Source of the DNA: Paralvinella palmiformis
Taxonomy: Eukaryota; Annelida; Polychaeta; Terebellida; Alvinellidae
NCBI GenBank assembly: GCA_025642065.1
Contig: JAODUP010000012.1
Location: 3,207,501 to 3,271,500 of the forward strand
Reading direction: 5' to 3'
Length of the DNA: 64,000 nt
Made by a program: the position numbers and the translations under genes. Each line of letters starts with the position of its first letter. Position 1 is the first letter of the stretch. Under the pieces are notes generated by a model. It saw only the letters and a list, made by a program, of their open reading frames with translations. It was not told where the DNA came from and ran no database searches. Below are positions 1-12,239 of the stretch, in pieces.

Positions 1-2330
1 CCATCATTTCCTGTTCCTTTTTTAGTGTAAAGTACAACTAGAGTCAATATTCTATTTTTATCTCCATAGAAACCTCATCATTTCGTTAATTCGGTTTCTT
101 ACTTTCAGTACGATGATTATTTCTTTTTAATCAGCCCCCGTTCTTCAATTTTTCACTTCATCAACACCTGGATATCCCTCATATAGGAAGAATATAACAC
201 CTGAATGAAGATTCCTAATAAATCTCGACGTATTTCTACAACAGTAATATTTATATAACCGCGTATTGAGCCATTATGTGATTTATAGAACTCAGATCTG
301 TATTTACGTTTTGCCGATGTGTGTTTTGTAAATGAAGTCAGTTTTTGTGTATATTCTTTCTGATTTGGTGTATGTGTTGATTTCATGGTTTTTTTTTTCC
401 TTTAGTTTAAATATATTATAATGGCTAATGTCATTTCCGGTGTTTTATTTCCGGAGATATTATATTTCACCTCGAAAACAGTTAAATACTGATTCAAGGC
501 CAATAGCCACATACTCATTCGTAATTGATTTCATCTGATTATAAAGATATGACAGTCTGATCGGAAAAGAAAATTACATCTTCAATGAAAAGTCAATCGG
601 GTAAATAATCTGTATGTTGCTGGAGTTTTTTCTCCGAACGACAAATGGCATACGAATTGAACGACTTTCTTGCTAACAGTTAAATAATTGTTAAACTACT
701 GTTTGACCACAACATGTGGCCCGTACGATTCTAATGTATATAATAATAATAATGCCGTTTAATGTGATCAGAGCTATGTCCGGAGGAAAATGCTCGGGGT
801 GTCTTCGTTGGAAAATGATTCAAGCGTCCGACATCTGCTGAGTGAATGTTAGTTAGATAGAACAATCACTGAACTGATCAAATCTTATTGTTTATCCTGC
901 CGACACACTCCACATTAATAATATTTTAAAAAACCATTTACTTAGTTTGGCTAACAATGATGCAATCATTCGCAAGTAAAATAATTGCGAGACTTCGCTA
1001 TTAAACAGGCGCATATATACGTTATGAATGTATCCGTGATGGATACTCTAGCTAATCCTGTCACGCCTGTCACTCAGAATGCGATAAAGTGCGCTTTGTT
1101 TATTTTCGCATAATGTCTCCATTTCGTCTGTGAAATGAAATGTTGTTGTTTTCTGGTCACATTTGATCACGCCGTCTGTTAATCCATCTATAGCGTGTTT
1201 AATAGACTGTTCAGATGTAAATCCATTTTAGCTTTTTAAAAAAGTAATAATTGATTATTTACGAAGTTTTAAACTCATTTATATGCCGCGTTTTGGCGGT
1301 AATTTAAAAGAAACTCGCGACAGAAAAATGCAAACGTTATCATAAGTTTTTATGATTCCTAGATTGGGATAATGTTAGACGCTATACCATCAGCAACGCA
1401 TTCAGTTATAACTGGTACACGCGAAATATCAAACATCTGTTTCTTCAATTGTTGGGTTTTCAAAGAAATGTTTGGTAGATATGGAAGGTTCATCACTAAA
1501 TCTATTTTACATTAGTTTGGGAAGGGAATTTATTTTCATTTATTTAGTTTTACATAAACAATTACGTCGCATTACATAGACAGACCTAGCCAAGATAATA
1601 ATAATTGCCTCGTTGCTACACTTTTTTGTGACCATTCAAGTCGTAGAAAGTAACATTTAGAAAAATGGGGGGTTTCTGATATCCTACTGAACTGTGACTT
1701 CGAATCCGGATTAAGCCTTTAATTGTCCGATTCATATCCTTAGACAGACCCCTCCCCTGCCGGCCATATACCTCCCACATAGAGCCAATTTATTGAAAAG
1801 CCAAATAATTGAACAAACAGGTTTTCACTTTTTGTAATATATTACAGCAAGAACAAAAACAACAAAAACTTCATGCTTATGAACTACTTCAGTGTATTGT
1901 TTCGCTATCAAGAACAACATCCAGCTGCCATCCGGTGGTACTCATCTTGTTTGAAGTACATCCCACGTGACGATCCAAACCATTAGAGGATGACGTATTT
2001 TGTGTCAAGTTTGTGTTCAAAATAATGCTAAATTAGTAGCAAGCATCATACGCCAAATGCTTAAACTGTCTGAAGCAATTATTACTGACTTGTTTAAATC
2101 GTCCATCGTGTATAAATATGTATTTCACTGGTGTTATGCCATTCTAGACGATGTATTCTGTATAATACAATTTACCGTATTACGAAACGCGGATGAACCG
2201 AATGAATGGCTTTTGCAGTAATGTATACTTAAATGACAAAATTGTTAGAGACTTTAGATTGTACACAAAACAAAACTAATATTGGTTGTTTTTTTGGTAT
2301 GTTAAAGTTTTTATATTCTAGTCCTGTTGC
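1..2330. other. AT-rich stretch, no gene seen
   Basis: AT-rich, mostly unique sequence. The open frames here are short and show no domain, no plausible splice structure and no similarity that I recognise. I see no tandem array longer than a few units. Confidence 0.6.
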
Positions 2331-2339
2331 AAGATGAGG

Positions 2340-2670
2340 AATTTTAGCTGAACCCATTTTGGGGATGGTTTTGATATATTAGACAATTCTTAAAAGGCAT
2401 TCAACCGAGTGCCAACTTGGCACTCATGGATATATTTTTAGTGTCTAATACTACATTTGTTTGTATCAAGAAATCACACGAAATTGTTTCCAGAGCTCTA
2501 ACTGGTCTTGATCATCTTGAAATCCAAAATGGCTAGCAGCGAAACTGCGAATATTATATTTTTGACCCTAACTGAACATATATTTCCCTTAGAGACATGA
2601 TATTGGTGTCTAATAATGTTTTAGGGTCAAGCAATCACTTGAAATAGTCTCCAGTGGTCTGACTTGCATA
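2340..2670 (-). repeat. Left copy of a diverged inverted repeat flanking the 3.2-5.8 kb pseudogene
   Basis: The reverse complement of this stretch aligns with the plus strand at about 6355-6600 over roughly 230 bp, by eye about two thirds identical. Shared landmarks in order are a GTGATT..TTGACCC block, a TTAGACACCAA block, a GGTCAAAA-ATAATATTC block, an AGTTTCG block and GGATTTCAAGATG. Inside each copy the GTGATT..AGACAC motif occurs twice, so the unit has an internal sub-repeat of about 160 bp. The inverted arrangement around a family-type coding relic suggests either the ends of one mobile element or two independent insertions of one repeat. Confidence 0.6.
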
Positions 2671-3704
2671 ATTTAATTTGCACTGTGAAAACATATACAA
2701 TTAACATAAAGAGTACAAACGCTTTTGAGATATCTGTGCACAAATGTATATTATGTTTTCATACTTATATCAGGTTCCATTTAGTGTGTAGAGAATATGT
2801 CAACAATTGCACTCTGTCGCATTTTCATAAGTACGTATTAATGCTGGACTTGGATGATAAACTTAGCAGATATAATAACATCAACTGACATAATGTAGTC
2901 AGATATAACACAAATAATTCCCCTCAATAAAACTGTATTTTGTCATAGAACTCACTAACATTTAAATATTCATACTTCTCAAGACATCAATAAGTGAGAA
3001 CAATATGAACTTTTGCTTTCAAATGCGCAAAAGGGCTCTTGTATTATCAGTACTAGTTTACTTTTAGGTATACCTATAATTTCAACACACAATGCACGAA
3101 TGATTTGGGTACAACAACATACTGGAATCATATTTTAAACTAGTTTATCAGACCTGTTTAACAAATAACCATTTCAATCCAACAATCAAACAATTCTTTT
3201 TAAATTTCAAAAGACTAGTAATATAACAAAAAATAATGAAATCAGTCTTTATGTTTCAACAGTTTCATAGTCATGTATTTGTTCTGATCCACTCTTGACA
3301 GAGTTATCCACATTAACATCACCTGAGACAATGAGACCTGTGGCCACATTTAAGAAGCCCGGTGAGTCACTTTCGGAACCAAGCGGATCTACGTAATTCT
3401 TTAGTTTATTATGGAGTTTTTCCCGAACAGTACCACCAGAGGCCAACTTAGCATGAGTTTCCTGTTTGTGTTCTGTGACAGTATTGTCTTCGTGAGTATT
3501 TTTCAATCTCTGCCAGATATTTACGCAGTTGGCTGAAAATGCGTAGACTGAGTGCCCATCTAAGTACTGTAGCAGACTGCAGAGTGATTCCCACAATACC
3601 ACCTGTCTGACCACAAGCCATTCTAGAGTCATGCATTGTGGCGCATGACATAGTTTCCTTTAATGAACTCCTTCTGCATGGATTACAAGTAGTACAGGCC
3701 ATAT

Positions 3705-3860
3705 CTAAATATAATTAATAGAATTGTATTCACTATGTTTATTTAAAGTAACTAACTATTCAAAGGTTACCACAACATTTATGTCTCCGAATTCCAACTC
3801 AACACATATCATGTTACAAAATTGTAACTAGAACTGAACGATCAATGGATAAATAAATAC
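3705..3860 (-). other. Relic GT-AG intron inside the pseudogene
   Basis: On the minus strand the coding segment ends in GTTAG, followed by a GTATTT donor at 3860. A pyrimidine-leaning stretch ending in TTTAG at 3705 forms the acceptor. Joining 3861 to 3704 keeps the frame and yields YDYVRYGLYYL, which fits the family much better than reading through to the stop inside the intron. A retained intron means the copy arose by DNA duplication or DNA-based transposition, not by reverse transcription of a spliced mRNA. Confidence 0.7.
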
Positions 3861-5452
3861 CTAACATAGTCGTAGTAGTTGGAGGCGAAGAGATATGGCA
3901 TCATTACTGTAACATATGAGATATATAATGGCCAATCACCGTCACTCTCAGCCCTAACAATAGTCATCATGATCATCATTGGTTTGATCAGATTGTCAAT
4001 CAAAGGTTTAGCAGTGCGGCTCTTAGATGATCTTTTTTTTAATACAGATATAACGTGGTTATCTGTGTCAGCATCCTTAATTATCATCTCTGGGACAACT
4101 TCCGCTACCATTCGGAGGGCTCTCATATTTTGAAGGAACCTTTTCCCTGACAGCATCGTTAATAAACCTTCAAATGCTGACTGCATGATTTCCTCTAAGC
4201 CAGTGTTGGCCTGCAATGCCCCAGCTGCACCTATGTAGTTCATCAATATGTGCATTCCGCCTAATCCAGGAATGAAGTTCGCGAATCTCTCAGGATGACC
4301 CAACAACGCATTTACTACAACCTTGTACAGTTGCTGATCAGTGGTGAATACCGTGATAGTTTGTCTACAATCATTAGTCAGTCTTTGAGCTTCATCCATA
4401 GCAGTCACGATGGTATCTGGCTCGAATGAAACCATGCCAATGAGTGGAGTGGAAACTACCTGTGTTGCTGGCTTGACAGCATCGTCTTCTTCATCATTTA
4501 CCATCTTCAAGAACTGGTGGTCTAAGATATGGGCTCAATGAGATATTTAGTTTGTGCTGAAAAACCTCTGACGGGCAAGACTTGACGTACAGCACTTTAG
4601 GCAGGCATCCCCGGTTTCTGTGGTTCTTTGTAATATTGTACTATTACCAGTTTCTCTATTTCATCTGCCATCTCAGTCTTGTTGATTCGTCTTATTCTAG
4701 ATGTTATACGGTTTTCTTCTGAATCATCGTTTTGGTCTCGCGTGAGTAGCAAAGCCAATGCAAGCGTTGTGTTTAAACCATTTGCATAGAAAATCTGAGC
4801 ATCAAAGTTATCAGCACATGCTTCAATTAGACCCGTTCTGGTATCATAGATTACTCGTAATTGGGAATTCTTCGATGATGCATGAGCAGGTGATACGCCA
4901 TACCCATAACACTCACCAATTAGATATTTCTCTCTCATCAATATGCCATAGGCAACTTATAGCATTGTTGGTCTGTTGGCGATGGCTGATGCAACAATGT
5001 TACCTATCAGAATGGTGGCTGCATTTGTGTAATCAAGGTTTGGTGATAACAATGACAGAAGTGTCAAGAATAGGGGACGTACATCATTAGCAATACTTTC
5101 TAGTGTTATTCTGGTGATATAGGTGTCCCTATGAGATTTACACTGATCTGCCCCAAGGATCATATGCTTAGCAACCTGTTTAACATCAATATAATCCAAA
5201 TCTTCATCTAATATTTGCAGCTGTTGTGAAGCTCGACTCCTACAGACTATTTCCTACTCCATTTCCTGATAAGACCAGGTAAGTCTGTACCAAAGTATTC
5301 AGTGAGCCTTTCAATAAAACCTCGGCGTCTCAATGTATGTCCTTCATAGGACAAATAGAGATTGTAAAGATCCACCGAATTACATATCTGTGGCTTATCC
5401 GGACTGAGATAAGAAACTGCATGTTTAAAAGGATTGTTCACAAATATCATCG

Positions 5453-5503
5453 TTTGTTTGTTTGTTTGTTTGTTTGTTTGTTTGTTTGTTTGTTTGTTTG
5501 TTT
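5453..5503. repeat. (TTTG)n microsatellite inside the pseudogene
   Basis: About 12 units of GTTT lie between two family-type coding segments of the minus-strand pseudogene. On the minus strand the tract reads (AAAC)n and would code for KQTN repeats. It is probably a secondary expansion in a copy no longer under selection. Confidence 0.9.
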
Positions 5504-6289
5504 AACGTTATTAGCAGCTGATCTGACTGGTTTTTTTTTTAATTGGTGGAACGCACATAGCAATCAAAGTAGTACTGGGCATCTGCAGCACGTAGATCTA
5601 CTACAGCACCATTCACTCTGACTCTCACATCATCTGCCACTTGGTCTTTGCGCAGATCACACAGTCTGAGTATGTTATGTTTGAAATTACTGGCGGTCCT
5701 ACATTGTACAACTCTTGGCCATCGTTCTGGATGTCGACAGCCAGATGCCAAAATCAAGCATCAAGTTGTAGATTCAGATCTTTTTAGTTTTTTGGGGGGC
5801 GTCGTTCAATATTTGGCTTTGCTATTTTTGTAGCACAGTGCTGCCATGTATAGTCAGTGGAGGAATAGGTAATGATGGATGCTATTTGATTATTTGTCAA
5901 CTTGTTTTAACATTTGAAGAAGCACTTGTGTAGTGTTTTTTGGTGTGGGAAGAAGCCATTTCTCTATTACATTGTCAGATCTGTACAGACGGGAGGTTAA
6001 TACATATTAATGCACCACAATGATAATTCAATAGATTTATCGAATTCTTTAACCAGTGAGAAAATCATTTGCTATTATCATAATATCCATATTTCACAGG
6101 TATCTATCGACAGCATCTGCAATGGGAAAGTTTAATATTCTATCCCGGATATTCTACCACAATGAACCTGGAAAAGAATGTATGTTAAAATAATATACCT
6201 ACATTACATAATTACTACATCTGAACCAATATAAGATCCACCATCTCTACTATAGAGTTGATTAAATCCACCAAACATTATCATTGTCT

Positions 6290-6660
6290 CGGTGCTGCTG
6301 ATAGTTATTCTGTAAATTCCAGATGGCTGACATATGTTGGAGCACGACAGACGATCTTTAGGTGATTTATTAACCCGAAAAACATATTGTTAGACACCAA
6401 GAACATGTTTCTGGATTAAATAGTTATTCAGTTATGGTCAAAATTATAATATTCATAGTTTCGATGTTAGTCAATTTGGATTTCAAGATGGCCGACATTG
6501 GTTAGAATAAAGAAAACAGTTTCATGTGATTCCTTGACCCCGGAAATATGGCACTAGATACCAAAATCACATCTCTATTGGTAAAATTATGGCTAATAAG
6601 AGATTGCAGGCATTTTGTTTTTCATGAACAAAACAATCTTTCCCAAGAGTGCTAATCTGT
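6290..6660 (+). repeat. Right copy of the diverged inverted repeat
   Basis: Partner of the repeat at 2340-2670 in opposite orientation. It carries the same ordered blocks: GTGATT..TAACCC, TTAGACACCAA, TATGGTCAAAATTATAATATTC, AGTTTCG, GGATTTCAAGATGGCC, then a second GTGATT..TTGACCC..AGATACCAA sub-unit. Together the two copies bracket about 3.6 kb that contains the whole pseudogene. No clean terminal motif or target-site duplication could be picked out by eye. Confidence 0.6.
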
Positions 6661-6990
6661 TACTGTGCCAATTATTGTTCAGGAAAGGCTAAATACCAAG
6701 AATCAAAGAAAAAACCTTGTATATACCCCAAAATTGGGTTCAGTGAACTTCCTATGGACTATTCAGTAATAGTGCTGCACTATATCCCGCTATATTGTAG
6801 TGTATACGTCAGTGAATATATGTGTGTGCGTGTCTATGTGTTTGCGTGGGTGTGTATGTATGTAAATGGGTGTATGTTTAGTGTATTTGTGGTAACTAGC
6901 TTTACAATAGTAATCTATTATTGTTGTGATATGCCTCGAAGCAAGCCACCAACAGCGACAACTTATTGAACATACAATTTATTGAAGTTG

Positions 6991-8155
6991 TTATGTTTGA
7001 GGTATTTTGTGTTCTGTGTATTTTACTTCATTTAGGAATAACCAGCTGTTTGAGGCGTTTGTTCTGCGTATTTTGCTTCTATTAACCATAACCAGATGTT
7101 TGGGGTGTTTGTTCTGTGTATGCTATTTCTATTAAGTATAACCAGATGTTTGAGGTGTTTGTTCTGTGTATTTTATTTCTATTAAGTATAACCAGATGTT
7201 TGGAGTGTTTGTTCTGTGTATGCTATTTCTATTAAGCATAACCAGATGTTTGAGGTGTTTGTTCTGTGTATTTTATTTCTATTAAGCATAACCAGATGTT
7301 TGGGGTGTTTGTTCTGTGTATGCTATTTCTATTAAGCATAACCAGATGTTTGAGGTGTTTGTTCTGTGTATTTTATTTCTATTAAGCATAACCAGATGTT
7401 TGGGGTGTTTGTTCTGTGTATGCTATTTCTATTAAGCATAACCAGATGTTTGAGGTGTTTGTTCTGTGTATTTTATTTATATTAAGCATAACTAGATGTT
7501 TGAGGTGTTTGTTCTGTGTATTTTATTTCTATTAAGCATAACCAGATGTTTGAGGTGTTTGTTCTGTGTATTTTATTTCTATTAGGCATAACCAGATGTT
7601 TGGGGTGTTTGTTCTGTGTATGCTATTTCTATTAAGCATAACCAGATGTTTGAGGTGTTTGTTCTGTGTATTTTATTTCTATTAAGCATAACCAGATGTT
7701 TGAGGTGTTTGTTCTGTGTATTTTATTTCTATTAAGCATAACCAGATGTTTGAGGTGTTTGTTCTGTGTATTTTATTTCTATTAAGCATAACCAGATGTT
7801 TGAGGTGTTTGTTCTGTGTATTTTATTTCTATTAAGCATAACCAGATGTTTGAGGTGTTTGTTCTGTGTATTTTATTTCTATTAAGCATAACCAGATGTT
7901 TGAGGTGTTTGTTCTGTGTATTTTATTTCTATTAAGCATAACCAGATGTTTGAGGTGTTTGTTCTGTGTATTTTATTTCTATTAAGCATAACCAGATGTT
8001 TGAGGTGTTTGTTCTGTGTATTTTATTTCTATTAAGCATAACCAGATGTTTGAGGTGTTTGTTCTGTGTATTTTATTTCTATTAAGCATAACCAGATGTT
8101 TGAGGTGTTTGTTCTGTGTATGTTATTTCTATTAAGCATAACCAGATGTTTGAGG
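6991..8155. repeat. 50-bp minisatellite, about 23 units
   Basis: The anchor ACCAGATGTT recurs every 50 bp from 7041 to 8141, with a diverged partial unit at 6991-7040. Two variants exist. Type A has TGAGGTG and ATTTTATT; type B has TGGGGTG (TGGAGTG once) and ATGCTATT. Between 7091 and 7490 they alternate strictly (B-A four times, a 100-bp higher-order unit). After one further B at 7591 the array is nearly pure A. Units in the second half are almost identical, while the first and last are degenerate, as expected for unequal exchange or slippage inside the array. No coding frame is preserved. Confidence 0.97.
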
Positions 8156-9550
8156 CAAGCGACCACGGGAATTACTGTGATGGCTACCATTCGTCTCCCA
8201 GTTCTAACTTATTATAATTATTATTGTGTACTCTGTGGTTGAGTGGTAACAATATTTTGTGGTGATGATTTAGTGTTGACCTTTTCATGGAAGTGGTGAT
8301 GGACCGTTCGCGTATAAACCTCTCAGTGAGCGACTATGTCTATACGGATCCCGATTCATCATATATCTTGTACTTGTGTACGCCCGTGACGTAACGGCGA
8401 CACTCTGACTTAACCGCATTCGCTATTGCCCCCTAATGAGGTACGCCGATGAGGCTGCTGTCCTCACCTAGAGCAAAGTCACGGATCGGACACCTCCGAG
8501 TGATTAATAATAATCATGACATTAGTTTGGCATCAGCATCCAGTCGAGATGTCATCAAGATGATTTCCCACAGGCGGGGCATTATCGCTAGTTTTACGAC
8601 GATGTCATCATTCATTTCCGCTGTTATGAGCACAAGATTATCTAAACCGAGTATTTTTATTTCCTGTCTCCCGAAGTGTACCATGTCTTCGTCGACCGCT
8701 CAAATATCGCAGATCGTAACTGCGATACCTCGCCGTTTTTTATTGTTGTTGTTGTTGTTGTTGAAAATTAATCTTTCTAAAGTGAATGCCGAACAAAAAG
8801 ATGACGGATTCGTTCTTTGATGGCGGAGCTGAGCGTTTGATTTTAATCCATTTAGCCAGAAATTTGTGTTTTGTACATTTGACTGAGATTGTCAGCTTTA
8901 CAATCCTTAATAAAGCCCGTTATTACGACATGTTTATCCAATTAGCGGCCTAGTTCATCAGCCTACCTGAATGTAGGTGGGTAAACTGCTGATTAGTGAC
9001 TACTATCATTATACTATTAAATTGCTTGAAATGCAAATGAAATGATTAAAATGAGGGCCCATTATTTATATTGCTGTCAATTGCAAAAAAGTTTAGATAT
9101 TACCGATAATTTTGTATAACAATAGATCGTATTGCGTAACGTGATACTACCCTTGGTTAGTTTGTGTGAGAAGTGTTAGAAATAGGATTAAATGTCCCAT
9201 GGATCGCATATGATAATAGGATCCCGAGAGATATGTGGCACTTTTTTAAATAATGATATACGGATTGCTGATTGAAGGTTATGCTGCTGAACTTACAGAT
9301 ATCATCGTATAAAACAATCATGGCTAAAGTCTACAAATCATTATCAGCTGGATAATACGAGAATCGTTATAAAATATTCATGATTGACAGGTCTTCATCA
9401 AGTCAGAAAAGAAAATATTACTGTGATAGCCAGGGAGAGATAATTTAGTTTTATAATCAAGTGCTTGAAACGTTATCTAAATGCAACATTCAAAACGTTG
9501 ATATAATTGGTTATATATCATTGGGCATTTTATCTCAGGAAGTTATCAAA
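8156..9550. other. Unique sequence; GC-richer patch at about 8.4-8.8 kb
   Basis: The first part is non-repetitive and moderately GC-rich around 8320-8720. Plus-strand and minus-strand open frames of about 60-120 codons overlap there, neither with a recognisable domain, so I do not call a gene. The remainder is AT-rich with nothing recognised. Confidence 0.45.
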
Positions 9551-9610
9551 ATACACACATGCGCACGCACGCACACGCACACACACACACACCGTATACA
9601 CACACACACA

Positions 9611-9673
<63 letters not shown>
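9551..9673. repeat. Compound (CA)n-(AT)n microsatellite
   Basis: An interrupted CA/CG tract is followed by about 30 uninterrupted AT dinucleotides. Confidence 0.97.
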
Positions 9674-9677
<4 letters not shown>

Positions 9678-10279
9678 TAACACAAACTCGCACACATATC
9701 CAGATATTTTAGATTAATGTATGTATAGTTGTATTTAGATTTAGATTTATGGAGGTAGGTCTAGAAGGATGTTTAGATATGTTGATGCTATGTGCCTGTT
9801 GCCTCTTTATATGTACCCTAAAACACACACAAACACACACAAATGCACACAAACAAACAATCGCTTTACTGGATGATTGTATAGACAATAGGAAGATGAT
9901 TTATCTGAGATCCCTTTTGTAAGTGTGTAAAAATCTCGCCAACAACCTTTCATCTTTCACGACACTCGGTATAAAAACAAAAACAAGTCACAACGTCGTA
10001 TCTCTCTCCCTAATTGCGGGTTTTGACTTATGTCTATAATATGTTGATTATTTTTTTTTTCTTTCTCAGTTAGTTCGTGATGAAGAACGTAATGAGTGGG
10101 ATGTCTTTACCTCGATGGCGAATTGACATTCTATCGTAAAAAAAAAACAACATTTCTTTATCTCAGCCATCTTAACATTTGATGCGATCCCGTCCAGAAA
10201 TAACTTCTCGCCACTGATGTCTCTCTGACAGTTACTTCCTCGTCACTGGATCAGTGTTGTTTGAAGCGATGTGAAGTGT

Positions 10280-10450
10280 TATGACATTTCTTACCCCTTT
10301 TCGATGTAACCGGCAACACGCAACGTAACCTTTCCATCAGAACGCCGCCACGTCGCCGGCGGGAGGAGGGAATGGACGCAAAGGAAGCCGAACGTACACG
10401 TGGACTGCCGCCGCAGCTGTGGCAGTTTATCTGAAAGTCTACAAGCCTGA
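10280..10450. promoter_or_regulatory. GC-rich unique island, possible regulatory element
   Basis: This short stretch is clearly GC-richer than its AT-rich surroundings, non-repetitive, and has no convincing open frame. It contains CGCCGCCACG and CCGCCGCAGCTGTGG, the latter with a CAGCTG E-box. The regulatory role is inferred from composition only. Confidence 0.25.
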
Positions 10451-10580
10451 AATTAGCGTTTGTTTATGCCGACATTGAGGAAGCTCGAACATGAGCGCCC
10501 TATTTCTATTAAACCGGTAATAAAAAAGGATTTTTTTTTCTTTATCAACATATGTCACCATTATCCTTGCCACGCAAACA

Positions 10581-10650
10581 GGCGCGCGCACACGCGCGCA
10601 CACACACGCACGCAAACGTATACACATGTGCGCACACGCAAACATACACG
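10581..10650. repeat. Alternating CG/CA tract
   Basis: A purine-pyrimidine alternating tract containing GCGCGCGCACACGCGCG, of the sort that can adopt left-handed DNA. Confidence 0.85.
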
Positions 10651-12239
10651 CTGTATCTTTATGGTTACAGAAATGAAAAGAAATAGTTTATGGTACTTAA
10701 CGGATAGATCATTTCTCTAGCTAGTTACACAGGATTAATGTTATATATTTTCGACATTTGTTGATGTCCATTGTGAGCCTTAATTGGTATTGCCTAATGC
10801 ACAGTTGGTAATTACCGTATTGATTAAGACGGGATTGAGGATAGTGAAATGGTAGAAGCGAAGTATATTAAATGATTATATTCATCACACCTGACTTGAT
10901 TAAAAGTAAGCAGGTCATTTTAAAGTTCTGAATCCAGTGACTGACTGAATGGTGGCCTAGTTTGATGCTGATTTGATCTGGGATAATGACCGAGGGACAG
11001 ATATGTCATTGATAGATTTATAAGTTGATGGTTAAATCTTGAAATCGACCCCCCGTTTAATCGATAGCCAATGTTGTGATTGTAAATGTGGGATTATATA
11101 ATCACATTTGCGGGTATTTATCACTATGTGAGTTCCCCCACCATGGATTCGCTGATGTTATAATCAATTAGGCAATATAGCTGAGTGAGTGTTACAATAG
11201 TCTTTAACAAAAGCATGGACCACTGTAACAAGTGTTTCTGGTATTAAGAATTGTTTCAGGCAAGGGATAAACTTTATGATAAATTTGCTGAACTAATACA
11301 AACACGTTTACAGAAATGGAAATATATATGTTAAAAAGATAAAAATACAATTAATCAAATATGATGGAAAAAATCCAGTTGAAGGTAATGTCGTCTGTGC
11401 GTGCCGCCATTTTGAGATCAGACACAGACTGGATACTCCCGAAATCTGACGTCAATACCTACAAACTGTTTGTATGACTCGGCTGTAACAAAGTGAACAA
11501 GTGTCAACGGAATAGAAACCTATTTACAAATATAAAAGCATAGTTTATCCAAATCACCCTAAATGTCACTGAAATGGCCAAAGAATGCCATATAGTGAAA
11601 TTATTGGTAAAGATTGTTTTGTATATTTGAAGAACGAAGCCTATACTGAGTTGTGAGATTTAATGTAAATAAATCAACGATTGTGTCAGCCATCAGTAGT
11701 TTAGTAAGTTGAGCGGAGGGGGGGGGGATACAGTCTGGAGGATGGTTGAGCCAGAGCATCTGCAACGTGATCCTTGCGCGAGTTGATATATATCAGAGTA
11801 GGTGAAATTTCTCTATCTCGCCGTACAATCCGGAATTCGAGGAAGGCGTAAAGGTTACCCATCCAGAGATTTAGATTATATCATTAAAAATATGTATAAT
11901 GTCAACTATTGTTTGTGAATATTATTATCGGGTTTGGGGTTACTTTTATGAGCAATACACAATTTATTCCTATTTTTTTTTTAGAGTGACTTGTTCCTTT
12001 AAGATAATCTTAAGGCATTTGTCAAAAATAGCCCTAAGGAACTTTGTCTTACCCAGTACTCGGGTAGGAATAATCGAAGATTGATAAGTTTGTAATGCTG
12101 ATGTGTTCGTTGAGTTGACATAATGTTGTTCAGCCAAACATATAACATTAGTTTTGTCATCCTCTAATTCTAGAAATCATCCACAGAACACCCACCCACC
12201 CCCCCAACCCCAAATGTCCATACTCTGTAGGGATGTTTT
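10651..12239. other. AT-rich stretch, no gene seen
   Basis: Mostly unique. It includes a G-run at about 11717-11728 and C-runs near 12190. A phrase with GCCGCCATTTTGAGATC near 11400 resembles sequence found in short non-autonomous elements, but no terminal repeats could be paired. No gene is recognised. Confidence 0.5.

Larger units (their letters stand above)
3249..5830 (-). pseudogene. Broken copy of a multi-copy invertebrate gene family of unknown function
   Basis: Consecutive minus-strand segments read as one protein from high to low coordinates. They are an ADAxYxxDC segment (5757-5539), a segment ending near a LVLSGNG motif (5450-5280), an LIGNIVASAIANRPT segment (5199-4957), a DNFDAQI segment (4941-4700), a KTEM..YYKEPQKPGMP segment (4690-4600), a TVFTTDQQLYKVVV..GLGGMH..MRALRMV block (4510-3865), and a C-terminal GGIVGITL..WALSL plus NVDNSV tail (3610-3249). 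I recognise this order and these motifs from abundant uncharacterised predicted proteins in molluscs and cnidarians; the biochemical role is unknown to me, and a mobile-element origin is suspected. The copy is dead. It has in-frame stops at about 5763 (TGA), 4957 (TAA where CAA is expected), and TAA, TGA and TAG between 3690 and 3625. It has frame changes near 5270, 5215, 4600, 3605 and 3500, and a deletion of about 15 codons near 3605. A tetranucleotide repeat sits between the first two segments. Confidence 0.8.

Noticed and set aside
3842..4510. 222-codon minus frame as an intact gene
   Set aside because: It begins at a non-ATG codon, its reading stops inside the intron, and the adjoining family-type segments are broken. 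It is one exon-sized part of the pseudogene.
6991..8155. CRISPR-like array
   Set aside because: Units are contiguous 50-mers without variable spacers, in a eukaryotic repeat context.
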